A DNA stretch of 64,000 nt, taken from Moringa oleifera (lineage: Eukaryota; Streptophyta; Magnoliopsida; Brassicales; Moringaceae). Positions 37,951 to 53,060 of the stretch are shown here, one piece after another. The stretch covers positions 992,001-1,056,000 of the forward strand of contig JAJFZO010000028.1 of NCBI GenBank assembly GCA_021397835.1, read 5' to 3'. The position numbers were made by a program, and so were the translations under genes. A model generated the notes under the pieces. It saw only the letters and a list, made by a program, of their open reading frames with translations, had not been told where the DNA came from and searched no databases. Position 1 is the first letter of the stretch; every line of letters starts with the position of its first letter.

Positions 37951-40488
37951 AACATATTTAATTGAGTTTTAAAAAATTAGGTGAAATATCTAATTGGGCT
38001 TAAAAACAAAATGAACTTGAAGATATTTGAGTCTCATATGTAATTGAACCTAATAATTAATTACATCAAACAATTTATTGGGCCTCATAATTTGTTACCT
38101 AACAAAATTAATTAAGATTAGGATTTAATTAGGTTTAATAAAAATTTAAACTAAATATATATTAGAACTGAACAAATAATTGGGATTAATATATAATTAA
38201 ACTTAACACATAATTAAGACTAATAAAATATTAGACCTCCTAATAAATATTTGAGCCTAAAATTAAATTGGCTTCAAATATAATTAGACCAAGATATAAT
38301 AAAGTATAACAATTAATGATCTCATGATTAGAGTGGTCCAACAACTAAATAAGTTTCATAATTAATTGAGTCATAAATTTAATTATGACTAAAGGTTAAT
38401 TGGGTTTGATGAAAAATTAAGCTTAGTATATAATTATGCCTAATAAATAATTAGACTTAATCTATAATTTAAATTAAAAACAAAATAAAATTAATAAATA
38501 ATTGAGTCTAAAATATAATTAATTTCAAAATTTATTTGGATTTAACTTGTATGAGCCAACCATATAATTAGATGTAAAGTGCATGAACCTACCATATAAT
38601 TAGGCATAACCTGTCTGAACCCACAACATAATTATGGTTAAAAATGAATGGAGTTTAAAAAATACTGGGACCCAAATAATGATCTGATTCAAGATAGAAT
38701 TAAACATAAAAATTAATTATACCGAATAAGTAATTGGGCTTAACATTTATTAATTAGACCCATAAATTAATTTGATCTAATATTTAAATAGATCAAATAT
38801 GTAATTCAATAAATAATTGGATCAAATAATTCATTAGGCTTTATAATAAATTAATTTGATTAGATATAATAAAAAATTAGACTTAATGTATAATTTGACC
38901 TGATAAATAATTGGCTTTAATATATAATTGAGCATAAGAACTACATTTTGCCAAATAAATAATTAGGCATAACTAACAATTAATTAAACCTAAAATTTGA
39001 TTGTCCTAGAATTATTTGAATTTTACCAAAAATTATGTTTAATATACAAATTAAATTTGAAAAATAATTGGCACATAAATATAATTAGGCTTATTAATGG
39101 AATAAAAATAATGAGGTTAATATGCATCAACCAACTAATAACTTGACCTGTAATTAAGCTTAATAAATAATTAGCTAAGATATAATTAGACCTGAAATTA
39201 ATTGGACATGAGATATAATTGACCTTAAAAAAAATCTGACATATAATATAATTAGAATTCATATAAAATTATACTTACAATATAATAAGACACACATAAT
39301 TAGACTTGAGATATAATTAGGCTTAATAAATAATTTAGTTTGATGTTCAAATTGGGCATCTTTTGAATAAGTTTGAAATATAATTGAGTTTACTAATCAA
39401 TTTGACCTAATATTTATCGAGTATAATAATTATCGAGCTTATAGTGTATGAACTTGAAAAACAATTACGTTTCGAAACAAATTAGGCCTAAGATATAATT
39501 AAAAATAACAATTAACTTGACTTAACAATTAATTGGGTCTAAGAATATTGAGCCTAATAATCAATTAAACTTAAAATTTAAATCGGCTTAATCAATACTT
39601 CGAGCTAAAAATGTAATTAGGTTGAATAATTAATTGAGTCAAAAATACAATTGATTTCATTGAATTTGTTAAACCAAAAGATAAGCGAACCTAATATGTA
39701 TTCAGCCTAACAACTATTTGGACCACAATAAAAAAAATATTAGGCTTAATATATAATTATATATGAGAATTAAATGGTCCTAATAAATGATTGATCAATG
39801 TGTAATTAAGCTTAATAATTAATTTGACCTAACAATTCATTAGACTTGATAAATTATTAGACCTAAAATGTGATTGAGTTTAATAATTAATTAGAAGCAA
39901 ATAATTATGGCCTAACAATCAATTTAGTATTGTGCTTAAAATTTAATTTTTCTTAGAACTAGTTAGGTCTAATATCTAAATTGATCCCAAAAACAGTTTA
40001 GCTTCACAAAATATTAGAACTTAAATATATTTGAGCTCAACAACTAACTGGGTATAAGATATAATTAGATCTGAGATATAATTGAATTTAAAAATTAATG
40101 ACATAATAATGAATTAACTTAAAAATTAATTAAGCTTAATAATTAATTACACTCAAAATTTAATTATGAATAAGAATTAAACAGGCAAAGATTTAATTGG
40201 GTATAACGTACATGAATCCGCTACATAATTGGGTCTACAAATAAGTTAGATCTAAATATGAATCAACTTAAGATATAATTGAGCATAATAATTAATTAGA
40301 CCAAATAATAATAGGAGCCTCATATATATTGATTGTCAAAAAATTAATTGGATCTAAAATTTAATTGGGTCAAACATATAATTGAAATTAACATTTCATT
40401 AGACCTAGCAATTCATTTGGTCTTATTAATCAGGCCTAAGAATTGATTAGAATTAGACTTAATATATAACTTGACCTGATAAATAATT
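37951..40488 (+). repeat. F array, alpha copy 2
   Basis: F units corresponding to 4,750-7,407 up to the AB insertion point. The minus-strand 79-codon frame at 39,023-39,262 reads through array units and is not a gene. Confidence 0.85.
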
Positions 40489-40614
40489 AGACTTTTTAAT
40501 CAAGTTTTTATATACTTTTTTATCAATTTGACAGATAAACTTTTTTATTTAGTCTAAATTAAACCTTACCTTTAATTTTTTAAAATAAATTATTTAAACA
40601 GAAAATATTGTATA
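40489..40614 (+). mobile_element. AB element copy 4 (first 125 bp only)
   Basis: Only the 5' end of the A half is left, from TTTTTAATCAAG to AAAATATTGTATAA. F array resumes directly after. Another truncation, with the same left edge as the other copies. Confidence 0.6.
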
Positions 40615-43600
40615 AGATTGAATTGACAACTAACAAAAAATTTTGCTTGATTTATAATTGGCTCAAAAGAACTAAATGAAAAGAATAAATAAATTGGCAT
40701 AAAATTTAATTAGTCTAACATTTAACTAGACTTAATATATAATTGGGTGTAGCGTGCATGAACTAAATACACAATTGGGCTTACAAATGAATTGAGCAAA
40801 AGATATAATTAAGCATAATAATTAATTAGTTTTATTAATTGAGCAAAGAATTGATTGGATCTAATGTCTAATTAGATAGAATATGTAATTGGGGATAACA
40901 GTTAATGGGACTTAATAACTCATTGAACTTGATAATTGGGTGGATGATTTGATTAGGTCTAATAAAATTTAAGACTTAATATATAATTTGACCAAATAAA
41001 TATTTGGGCCTACCATTTAATTAAATCTAACAATTAATTGGACTTAAAAATTAATTCGACTTAAGATTTAATTGGGCCTTATAAAAAATTGGGTTTTGTC
41101 TAAGAAATATTTGGGTCGAAGATATAATTAGGCATATTACTTAATTTGACCAAATTAATGTGGTTAATGTGCATGAATTCAAAAAATAATTCGATGTGTA
41201 ATTGGGCCTAATAAATACTATGACCTAAGATGCAATTAGACCTAAAATTAATTAAGCCATAAGGACATATAATTAAATCTCCTATAAATTAGACCCATAA
41301 TATAATAGACCAAGTATAATTGGACTTGAGATATAATAGTCAAGCCTAATAATTAATTAGGTCTAACATCTATAAGGTCTAACAATTTATTCGACCTATT
41401 ATGCATGAACCTAAGAGATAATTGGGCTTAAGAATGAATTTAACCTAAGGTATATTAATTGCACTTAAGAATCAATTGGACACAAAAAAGTAATTGAGCC
41501 CAATATGTAATTAAGCCTAACAAGTAGGTAGACCTATCAATTTATTGGGTTCAATTTAATTGAGCCTTTATTAAAAATTTTGGCTAAATATACAATTAGC
41601 CCACTTAAATAAATTGAACTTAGTGTAAAAATATGCTAACAATTAATTAGACCTAAGATTTTGGTTGGGTTTAATCAAAAGTTGAACTTAATATATACTT
41701 CAATTTAATAAATAATTGACCTTAACATACAATTGGACCTGAGGATTGAATGACCTAATAAATTACTAGGATTAAGATTTATTTGACTCTAACAATTAGT
41801 TGGACCTAATAATTAATTAAACTTAAGATATAATTATACCTAAATTGGACTTAAGATTGAAGGAGACCTAATAAAAATTAGGCTTAATATATCATTGATC
41901 ATAATAAATAATTATGTTTAATATATAATTGGATTTAAAAACTATACATAATTGAGCCTAAAAGATAATTAAGTCTAATAGTTAATTAGATTTAAGATAT
42001 TATTGGGCCTATAATTATTAACACGGCCTAAAAATAAGCTGGACTAAGATATAATTGGATTGAAATTATAACCGGATTTAATTGAAGCATATAAATAATC
42101 GAGTCTATTAGATAATTAGTCCTAATAATCAATAATAGGGCCTAATATATAACTAGGTCTATTAAGTATAAAACTAAAAAATAATTCAACCTATGAGCAA
42201 ATTGAGTCCAACATCAATTGATTAGATATAAGAACTAATTATATTACAAAAAATTAGGCATAGATATAATTTAGCCTAACAATTAGTTAGACCAAATAAT
42301 TCATTTTGTCAAGCAATGAATTGGGTCTAAGATTTGATTGGATCTAAAATTAAATTGAATCTAATAAAAAATTAAGCTTAATTCATTATTGAGTGTAATA
42401 ACTAATTAGACCTAATAATTCAATGGGTCAAATAATAAACTCCTCCAAGGATTTAATTGAGTTTAATAAAATGTATGCTTAATATATAATCAAGCTTAAT
42501 AAATAATTAGGTTTAGTATACAATTGAGCCTAATAAAACAAAGAACCTAATATATAATTAAGCCAAATAATTAATTAGACTTAGCAAATAATTACACCTA
42601 AAAATTAAATTCAATCTACTATTTAATCGGGCCTAAGATTTAATTCTACAAAAAAAAAATTTGTTGGGCCTAATATTTAATTGGGCGTAACAAAAATTTG
42701 AATTTCATATATAATTGGATCTAATAATTATGTGGGTCTAAAATAAAATTTTTCTTGACATGTGATTTAGTCCAACAATTAAAGATCTAAATAATTAATA
42801 AATTAAACTAAATATTTATTTGTGATGAATATTTAATTAATCTTAATAAAATCTGAGTTATATATATAATTAGGCCTAATAAATAACTAGGCTTAATCGA
42901 TAAGTGAGTTTTACAATGAAATGAAGCTAATAAATGTTTGGACCAAAAACATAACTGGTTTAATATTTAACTGGGTTTAAGATAAAAGTGGGCATAGCAT
43001 GCATGAACAGAATATATTGTTCCAAAAAATGAGTGAAGTGTAAGATACAATTGAAGCCAAATTAAAATTAAACTTAAGATATAACTGACTATTAATTAAT
43101 TCGACCTAAACTATAATAATTGGGTTTAAAAATTTATCAGATTTAATATTTAGTTGAGTTAAATATGCAATTAAGATTAACAATTTATTGGATCTAATAA
43201 TTCATTATACCTAACAACTAATTAGATCTAAGATTTGATTAGGTTTAAGAAATATTTGGGCATAAAGATTAATTGAGTCTAATAATTAATTGGGTTTAAC
43301 ATTTATTAATTGGACCCAGAATTTAATTGTGCTAAATATGTTATTGATATTAACAATTAATTGGACCTAGCAATTCATTAGGCCTTCTAAGTAGTTATTC
43401 CGAAGATTTGATTGGATGTAATATACAAAATTGGGTTTAATATATAATTGGATCTAATAATTAATTGATCTTAACATATAATTAGGTATAAGAACTAAAT
43501 TGGCCGAACAAATAATTAAGTATAAAATTTAATTAATTCTAACATTTAATTGGACCTAACAATCAATTTACTTAATACTTAATTGGACTTAAAATTTATT

Positions 43601-44000
43601 TGTGTCTAAAAATTCATTGGACTTATAAAATATTAAGTTTAATATATAATTAGGCCTAAAAAAAAGTAGAGTTGAAAATATTGTTGGGCTTATTAATTAA
43701 TGAGAACAAATTAATGAAGCTAACATGCATGAGCCTAATATGTAATTAGGCTTAATAAATAATATACCCTAAGATATAATTAAACTTGAAATTAATTAGG
43801 CCTAAGATTTTGGATCCAAAAAATATGACACGATATATTTAGGCCTACAATGTAATCATCAAATATAATTAAACTTGAGACATCTTTAAGTTTAAAAAAT
43901 AATATAAATTTATACATAATTAGTTGTAGTTCCATTAGCCCAAGATATAATTAAGCTTAATAATTAATTGAGGATAATATTTATTGGATCGAATAATTAT
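40615..44000 (+). repeat. F array, then beta copy 2
   Basis: Positions 40,615-41,460 have no close second copy that I could place. From 41,467 the order follows 28,490-31,203. The palindrome at the switch is deleted here (see 31,204): GAATAATTAT joins directly to GCCTAATTGTC. Confidence 0.85.
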
Positions 44001-47000
44001 GCCTAATTGTCTATAAGACCTATTTATATGTAAGTCCAGTTATAGTTTGGGTCCAATTGTATCTTAAGTCTAATTTGTTTTTAAATCCAACTATTTGTTG
44101 AGCTTATGCATGCTAGCCCAAGTTGGCATAATTATATCTTAATCTAACAAATTATTGGATCTGATTACATTTGAGACTAATTATATATTAAGCTTATTTC
44201 ATTCTTAGGTCTAATAATATATTTAGTTTAATTATTTATTAGGATTAATTATATATTAACTTTAATTAAATATTTGTCTTTAACTGATTCTTAGGTACAA
44301 TCATTGATTAGACTCAATTACATCTTAAGTGTAACTATTTATTAGGCCCAAATTATATATTAAACTAAATTTTTTATTAAACTCAACTAAATCTTAGGCT
44401 AAATTAACTATTAGACTCAATGAATTGGCAGATCCAATGCATTATTTAGTGCACATAATTGTCAAGCTTAATCACATAGGGAAGCCAATTATTTTTTGTG
44501 CGTTATTAATTAATAGAGCCTGTTAACTTATGTTTGTTCCAATTCATTCTTAAGGCCTAATCATTTACTCGGTTCATGTATAATAAGCCCAACTTAGACC
44601 TATTAAATGTTAGGTCCAATTATATATTGGGCTAGTGCATATGCCTGATTATGTAGTAGGCCAAATTATTCATTAGGCTTAATTATATCTCAACTCCAAT
44701 TATATCTCACCCATAATATCGTATACTCAATTATATTTAAGGTCTAATTATATTGTATGTTCGGTTTTTTAAGTCTAATTAATGTTATATCTTAGGTGAC
44801 ATTATTTATTAGACTCAATCATACGTCAAATTATTTCATGGGGCCATTAATGTTAGCCAAATTAACTCAATTAAATTAATTAATAAGCCTAATTATATCT
44901 CCAGCCAAACTATTTCATTAGCCGAATTATATAATAACTAAATGTTTTATAAGGTTCAATTAAATCTTAGGTCCAACTAATTCTCAAGCATAATTAATTG
45001 TTAAACTCAATTAAATCTTAAACCCATATTTTATTAGCCCAATTTAGGTCTTAACCCAATTATTAAGACAAATTATTTGCCAAATTTTGTAGTAGCCCAA
45101 TTTTTTTTAGACCCAATCAAAATGTTAAGCTTAATTAATTATTAAGCTTAATGAATTGCTAAAGGTTCAATTAATTCTTAATTTTAATTACATATTTGAC
45201 ACGATTAATTTTGAGATTTAATTAATAATTGTTAGGCCTAATTAATTATTACACTCAATTATATCATAAGTTGAATTGTAGTTTTGGTTCAATTATATCT
45301 TATACTAAATACATTCCTAGATTCAATATGTGTAGTCTTCATGTACGGTACACCCAATTATATCTTTTACTCAATCAAATCTTAGGTCTAGTTAAATTTT
45401 AGAACCAGTTATTTACTAGTGTCATTTACTCAATTATAGATTAAGTCCTAATTATTTATTAAACTTAAGTATATATTCAATCAAATTTTTTATTAGACTC
45501 AATCAAATCTTAAGCCTAATTAATTTTTAGTTAAAGTTAAATATTAGACTTAATTAATTATTAAGATCAATTAATTGTTAGGCCTAACAATTGTTAGGTT
45601 ATTAATTGTTAGACTTATTTACATTTCAAGCACAATTATATTTGAAATGTAGTAAATTATTAAGATCTAATTTTTTTGGCTCAATTACTTATTAGACCCA
45701 ATTGTATGTAAAGCTAAACTTTTAACAAAGCCCAATTAATTCTTAGGATGAATTAAATTTTAGGCCTAATTAATTATTAGACTTAATTAAATGTTTTGCC
45801 AAATTATTTGCTATGTTTAATAAATTATTAAGTTCAATTACATCTTAGGTCTAATATTTTAATAGGCATAATTATATATTAGATCTAATTAATTTATTAA
45901 ACTAAGTTATGTATTAACCATAATTTTTTATTAAATATAATTAAATTCTAAGCTCAAATAATTATTTGACCCAATGAATTGATAGACCTAATGAATTGCT
46001 AGGTTAAATTAATTGTTAAGCTCAATTGCACATTGGGGTAAATTATTCATTAGATCTAATTAATTTTCTATATTAATTAATGAATTTTAGGCTCAATTAG
46101 TTGCTGTGCTTAATTATATATTAAGTTCTATTATAATTTGGGTATGATCACATGTTAGGCTTATTTTATATTAGGTTCAAGCATGCTATGCCCAATTATA
46201 TCTTAAGGTTTATTAAAATTTTGACCCAATTATATTTTAGGCTTAATTATATATTTATCCCACCTCGTTTTTAGATTTATAAATTAAACCCAACTACTTA
46301 TTATGCTTAATCATATATTAAGCTCAATCTTTAATTAAACTCAACTAAATCTTATATCCAATTAATTATGTATCAGAATTAAACCTTGAGCTCAATTAAT
46401 TATTAGGTCTAATTAATTGTTAAATCACTAATTATTAAACTTTATTACTTCTCAAGTCCAATTATATCTTAGACCAAGTAAATCTCTAAGTTCAAATATA
46501 TTTGAGATCCAATTATATATGAAGTCCAACTTTTTATTATTAGTTCATATTTGTTAATAAGTTTTACTAGTTTTTAGGTAGTAGACTTAATTAATTATTA
46601 GATTTAATTATTTGTCCAACTGAATTATACATAAGGTTTAATATTTTATTTGGTCGAATTCCATAGTAAACTTAATTATTTATTAAGCTTGGTTATATAT
46701 TAAGCGTATTTTTTATTAAACTCGATTAAATCTTAACCTCAATTAATTATTTAGCCTAACGAGTTGTTAAACCTAATGTATAATAAGGTTCAATTAGTTG
46801 TTAGGCTCAACCACACATTACACTCATTATGTATTAGGTCTATTGTTCTTAAGTTTAATTTTATGTCAAGCTTAATTTCTCATTAGACCTAATTAAATCC
46901 TAGGTATAATTGATAATGTGAAAACTAATTATTTGGCTTAATTAATTGTTAGACTCAGTTAATTTGAAGCCTACTTATTTTTGTGGTCTAATTAATTTTT

Positions 47001-48000
47001 AAACTCAATTAATATACCTTAGGCTCAGTTTTTTTCTTGGACTAAAGTATTTCTCAATTTCATGCATGATATACCCAACTATATCTTAAGCACTATTATT
47101 TATTAGATCAAATTATAATATGTGTAATTAAAATTTAGGTCTAATTATATCTCAAAACCCAATTTATTCTTAGGTCCAATGATTTGTCAAGCTGATGCAT
47201 GCTAAGCTTAATTAATCATTAATCTAATTATATTTTTAATCATATTAATTATATGACTAGTTATATTTTAGGCTCGATTATGTATTAATGTCATTTCATT
47301 TTTAAGCTTAGTTATTTTCAGGATAAATCATATATTGAACCGAATTTTTTTATTAGGTCTAGTTAAATCTTAAGTCTAATTAATTCTTGAGCACAATTAA
47401 ATCTCAAACCCAATTGATTATTAAGTTAAATTAATTATTAGACTCAATTATATTTTAGACCTAATTATTTTTATTAAGTTCAATTTTTTGTTGAATCTAA
47501 TTAATTATTAGAATCAATTAATGGCTCAACTCATTTGTTAGGCCCAATGAATCTTGTGGTGCAATTAATTTTTAGACTTAATTATATAATAGGCTCAATT
47601 ATTTGTTAAGTCTATTTTGTTCTAAAGCCCAATTCTAATTTTTTAGTAAGCTTAATTGAATATTATGCCTAATTAATTATTTGAAGTGATAAATTATCTA
47701 ACCCAATTTTTTGTTAAGCTCAATTAGATGCTAGGCTCAATTACAATAAATTTTTATACCATTAATATATGCCAGGCTCAATTTTTGTTCTTTTTTTGGG
47801 TTGAATTATTTCTTTGTTTCGTGCATGATAGGCCCAATTGTATCTTAAACACTATTATTGATTATTAGATCTAATTATTTGTAAAATCCAATTATAATTT
47901 GGGTTCAATTATATTATAGGCTTTATCCTTAGATCTAACTATTTATTAGGCTCATGCATGACCAACCCAATTAATTACTGTGCTTAATTATATCTTAAAT
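44001..48000 (-). repeat. R array, beta copy 2
   Basis: R units equivalent to 31,226-34,735, then the remaining part of the alpha R arm (47,515-48,000), which beta copy 1 lacks. No gene seen. Confidence 0.85.
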
Positions 48001-48046
48001 CTAATTAATTTGATTGAATAATTCATTAATTCATATAATTGATTAG
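48001..48046. repeat. Inverted repeat at an R-to-F switch
   Basis: CTAATTAATT (48,001-48,010) pairs with AATTGATTAG (48,037-48,046) with one mismatch. The inner hairpin seen in the other copies has decayed here. Confidence 0.6.
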
Positions 48047-50620
48047 AATTAGTATTTAATTGAGCTTAAAAAAATTAGACATAATATCTAATTAGGCTTA
48101 AGAACAAAATGAGCTTAAGAAATATTTGAGTCTAATACGTAATTGAACCTAATAATTAATTGGACCAAACAATTTATTAGGCTTAATAATTTGTTGCCTA
48201 ACAAAATTAATTAAGATTAGGATTTAATTGGGTTTAAAAAAATTAAGTTTAATATATATTAAAACTTAACAAATAACTTGGCTTAAATATAATTAGCTTA
48301 ATACATAATTAAGTCCAATAAATTATTAAACCTAAATTAAGTCTAACAAATAATTGAGCTTAAAAAATATTTGAGCCTAACAATTAAAATCTCATGATTA
48401 GAGTAGTCCAACAATTAACTTATTCTAATAATTAATTGAATTGTAAATTTAATTATGACTAAAACTGAATTGAGCCTAATGAAAAATTAAGCTTAAAATA
48501 TAATCATGCCTAATAAATAATTAGGCTTAATCTATAGTTTGAATTAAGAATAAAATAAACCTAATAAGTAATAGAGCCTTTAACATAATTAAGTTTAAAA
48601 TTTATTCGCATGTAACTTGCATGAACCATGATATAATTGAGTGTAACCTGTGTGAGCCCATTACATAATTATGGTTAAGAATGAATTGAGTCTAAAAAAA
48701 TAATATGATCCAAATAATGATCTAATTTAAGATAGAATTGAACATAAAAATTAATTGGATCTAATAAATGGTTGGGCTTAACATTTATTAATTAAATGCA
48801 GAAATTAATTTGACCTAATATTTAAATAGTCCAAATATGTAATTCAATAACTAATTGGACCTATAATTCATTAGGCCTTATAATTAATTAGCCATAAGAT
48901 TTGATTAGATGTGATAAAAAAAATTGGGCTTAATAAATAATTTGACATGATAAATCATTGGCTTTAATATATAATTGGGTATAAGAACTAAATTGGCCTA
49001 ATAAATAATTAGACATAAGATTGTTTTGAATCTAACAATTAATTAGACCTAGTAACTAGTTGGACTTAAAATTTGATTGTATGTTAGAATTAATTGGATC
49101 TGACAAAAAATTGTGTTTAATATATAAATTAAATCTAAGAAATAATTGGCATGTAGATATAATTGGGCCTATTAATGGGATAAACATAATGAGGTTAATA
49201 TGCATCAAACTAACCAATAATTCGACGTGTAATTAAGCTTAGTAAATAGTTAATAAAGATATAATTAGGCTTGAATTAATTGGACATGAGATTTAATTGA
49301 GCTTAAAAACTGTAACATATAATATAATTAGAATTCATATATAATTATACTTATGATATAATAAGACACATATAATTAGACATGAGATATAATTAGGCCT
49401 AATAAATAATTCAGTTTGATACATAATTGGACATCTTTTAAATAAGTATGAAATACAATTTAGCTTAATAATTAATTTGATCTAATATTTATTGGATCTA
49501 ATAATTATTGAGTGTATAATGCATGAACTTAAGAAACAATTGTGTTTCAAAACGAATTAGGTTTAAGATATAATTGAACATAACAATTAATTGGGTCTAA
49601 CAATACATTAAGCTTAATAATTAATTGGGATTAAAATTTAAATAGGCTTAATCAATACTTTGACCTAAAATATAATTGATTTCACTAAATTAGTTGGACC
49701 TAAACAATAAGCGGACCTAATATGTAATTCAGCCTAACAATTATTTGGACCACAATAAAAAAAATTGGACTTAATATATAGTTATATCTAAGAATTAAAT
49801 AATCTTATTAAATAATTGAGTTTAATGTGTAATTGAGATTAACAATTAATTTGACTTAACAATTAGACCTAACAAATCGGTAAGCCAAATAATTAATTGA
49901 CCCTTGAATTTTATTTGGTTTAGCCAAAAAAAAAAATGTAACATATAATTAAGCTTTATATATAATTAGACTTGATAAAATATTAGACATAAGATGTAAT
50001 TGAGACTAATAATTAATTAGAGCAAATAATTATGGCTTAACAATCAATTAAGTCTAATGATTAATTGTGCTTAAAATTTAATTTTTCTTAGAACTAGTTA
50101 GGTCTAATATCTAAATTAAGCCCAAAAAAAGTTGAGCTTATATAATATTGGGACTTAAATATACTTCAGTTCAACAACTAACTCAATTTAAGATATAGTT
50201 GGATTTGAGATGTTATTGAATTCAAAAATTAATAACATAATAATTAATTAAACCTAAGAATTAATTAAGCTTAATAATTAATTACACTCAATATTTAATT
50301 ATGAATAAGAATTAAATAGGTCCAAGATTTAATTGGTTACATGAATCCATGACACAATTAGGTCTACAAACAAGTTAGATTTAAATATAATTCAATTGAA
50401 GATATAACTAAGTAGAATAATTAATTAGACCAAATAATTACAAGAGCCTCATATGTATTGATTGCCACAAAAATTAAGTGGATATAACGTTTGTTGGGTC
50501 GAACATATAATTTAGACTAACAATTAGTTAGACCTAGTAATTCATTTGCAATTATTAATTGGACCTAAGAATTAATTAGAATTGGACTTAATATATAATT
50601 TGACCTAATAAATAATTGAA
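48047..50620 (+). repeat. F array, alpha-type, leading to AB copy 5
   Basis: F units equivalent to 4,750-7,407, with their own indels. It leads into AB copy 5 at the same array sequence as in the other alpha copies. Confidence 0.85.
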
Positions 50621-53060
50621 TTTTTTGATCAACTCGTATATATATTTTTAATCAATTTGATAGATAAACTTTTTGATTTAGACTAAATTAAACATTGTCT
50701 TTAATTTTTTAAATTAAATTATTTAAATAGAAGATATTGTGCAATGAACTTTGTTTGGAAATTTCTAAGAAATACAAATAAATATTCAAGCTACCATAAA
50801 AAATTTTACTATTTTTTGAGTAGTAAAATTATTTTTTAACAATTTTTTTAAAATTTTATGAAATTAAAATTTTAAATATATATTTTCAACATTCAAACAT
50901 TATGACTTTTTTTATTGTATATTTCTTCATGTCTATTAAAAATTTTAAGTCAAAATCCGTTATACAAAATCATCAACTTGAATTATTTTTTGATTAAAAA
51001 TAAATTAAAAGTAAGTCAATTTAGATCAAATAGATATTTTATATGTAGAATTGGTTAAAAAAACCGGGAAAACTTGATTAAAAAATTTCGACAATATAAG
51101 GTTCATTTTGATCTTTATTTTAATATATAATTATTATACCATGAATCTCACTCTCAATAAAATTGTATGATATTAAAACTTATAATTAATTAAGTTTACA
51201 TTTTATAAAATATAATTAAATTAAAATTAAATAATTTTCATATTATCTTTCAATCAAATATGAGAATAAAAATATAAAAAGAAATGTTATAATATTATAC
51301 TAACCATTTTCACTGTTTCAATGGTCTCTAAATATCATTTAACTTCTTAAAAGTGGATGGTGTAAACTATGGTTCTTTTTTTTTTTCTTCCTTTAGGGAG
51401 AGTTGTTCATTGGTTAGCTTGTTATTAGTGTATTACTCAATCGTCTTGAACTTGATCTGTAATTTAATTTAAATTTATGTTTAAATATTTTCATAACGTA
51501 ATAAATAATTTAACATATAATATAATTAAATTTACTTATTTTTAAATATTATCATTGCAAATTTATATATGAGACTAATAATAATAAAAATAAAAATAAT
51601 GATGATGATGATAAAATTGTTAATAATAAAAATTATTATTATTATTATTATAAAGATAATGTTAATAATAAGATAAAAAATCATAATTATAAAAAAATAA
51701 TTGAAATAAAAATAAAATTTTAAATAGAATATAAAAAATTCAGTAAACAGAAATAAAAATTTGAAAAATAATAAGAAATAATAAAAAACAATTACAGTAA
51801 AAGTAGATAATGAAAAACAACAAAAAATAAAATAAAAAATTTTTGAAATTAAAAAATATGGTAAAATAAAAAGTCATATGAAAATTAAAAAAGCAAAACA
51901 TTTCTTTGAAAAATTTAAAATTAAAAATACAAAACAAAGAAAATAAAAAATGTTCTTTTTTTCTCTTACAATTTTCTTTGACAATCATTTATTTAACATT
52001 AATTTATTGTAAAAATAACTTAAATTAAAAAACTAAAAATATAAATATGAAAATAGAATCATAAAGCGATTCTTTCTATCATTATTATCCACAATGATCA
52101 TTTTTTCATTTATAAAGAGCTCGATAGGATATTTTTCTTTCTCATATGCATTGAATCCTTTTTCCAAATTACAATGACACCAAGTATCTCCTAAACTCAG
52201 AGTGAGACAGAGAAAGATCGTGAATGTGCATTTCTCTTTCAATCCTCCCTTAATCATCAATTTGTCATTATTGTGTTATAACTTCTTCACCTCTACCACT
52301 ATGAACAACCCTCACAAGGCCAGTTATTCTTCTAATTCGTCGATAATTCCTCCCTCATCTCTCTATAAATTATGATTGCTGCGGAGAGAAGTCCTAAGGA
52401 CCATTATGTAATTGTTTTGGGTAATATATTATAGATTTTGTTTTCAAGATCAAACATTTTTTTATCGCTTTAATCTATGTGAATGAATTTATGTATATGA
52501 ATTGGATTGATTTTAATAATATATTTTTAGTTTTGTCTCTTTCGTAGATTTGTATTTGAAAAAAAAAAAAGAAAAAAGTTGAGGTGGATGATAGATTAAG
52601 TTGCAAAATACTTTTTCTTGTTTTATTCTTAATGAGTTGCTAGTTTGGGTTGTTTGGTTGGTGGGTACGATAAATGATGTGAGATTTGGAAGAGAATATG
52701 ATGCGAGGATTGACGATTTTGAATGATGATTAATGATGATGATTAAGGAAATTAGAGATTAGGCAAGAAAATCAAAGAAAATGTGGTTAACTTTTTTCGA
52801 AGGATTAAGAGACCATTATGCTCTAACATATACTTCAAAACTTTTGTTGTTATGATGGGTTATCATGTACAAATCTTAAAGTGGTAAGCAAGGTAGAGGT
52901 ACTGCTTAAGAGGTACATCATTTTTCATGTTCCACAAACTTTATTTTAGTGTGTAAAGTTTTGATTATATTAACTTGCATCTTCATATAGGTTCAATCGT
53001 CAACTATTATCATTAGTTTTGGAAAGCCTCTAATTATGTTCCATATGAGTTTGATAAATC
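50621..53060 (+). mobile_element. AB element copy 5 (A plus B, internal deletion)
   Basis: The A half (50,621-51,500) joins the B half with about 545 bp missing relative to copy 2; the joint is ATATTTTC/ATAACGTAATAAAT. It keeps the microsatellite, the TATAAA at 52,111 and the leader-like region. The exon-1 equivalent (about 52,854) reads ATGATGGGTTATCATG and then meets a TAA, and the copy ends at about 53,060 within the exon-2 equivalent, so it is non-functional. It retains a stretch, ACCATTATGCTCTAACAT, deleted from copy 2. The minus-strand frames at 51,740-51,988 and 52,033-52,260 are not called as genes. Confidence 0.55.
51575..51672. repeat. AAT/GAT microsatellite with a hairpin
   Basis: The equivalent of 9,981-10,065. 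It contains TAATAATAA (51,621-51,629), loop AAA, TTATTATTA (51,633-51,641), so part of the run is inverted relative to the rest. Confidence 0.75.

Noticed and set aside
39023..39262. Minus-strand frames inside the array (also 1,973-2,158, 5,315-5,515, 18,227-18,442) and the + frame at 24,882-25,067
   Set aside because: They are read-through of 17-bp units; 17 is not a multiple of 3, so peptides cycle through frames, and the paralogs are broken.
51740..51988. 82-codon minus-strand frame, and the similar one at 10,046-10,267
   Set aside because: These read AT-rich DNA as Phe-rich, low-complexity peptide. The two copies do not conserve the same frame or ends.
52033..52260. 75-codon minus-strand frame in AB copy 5
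   Set aside because: It lies antisense to the leader-like part of the B half. Copy 2 has indels here (for example ACAATGTCACAGTGACATC against ACAATGACACC) that would break it, and no domain is recognisable.
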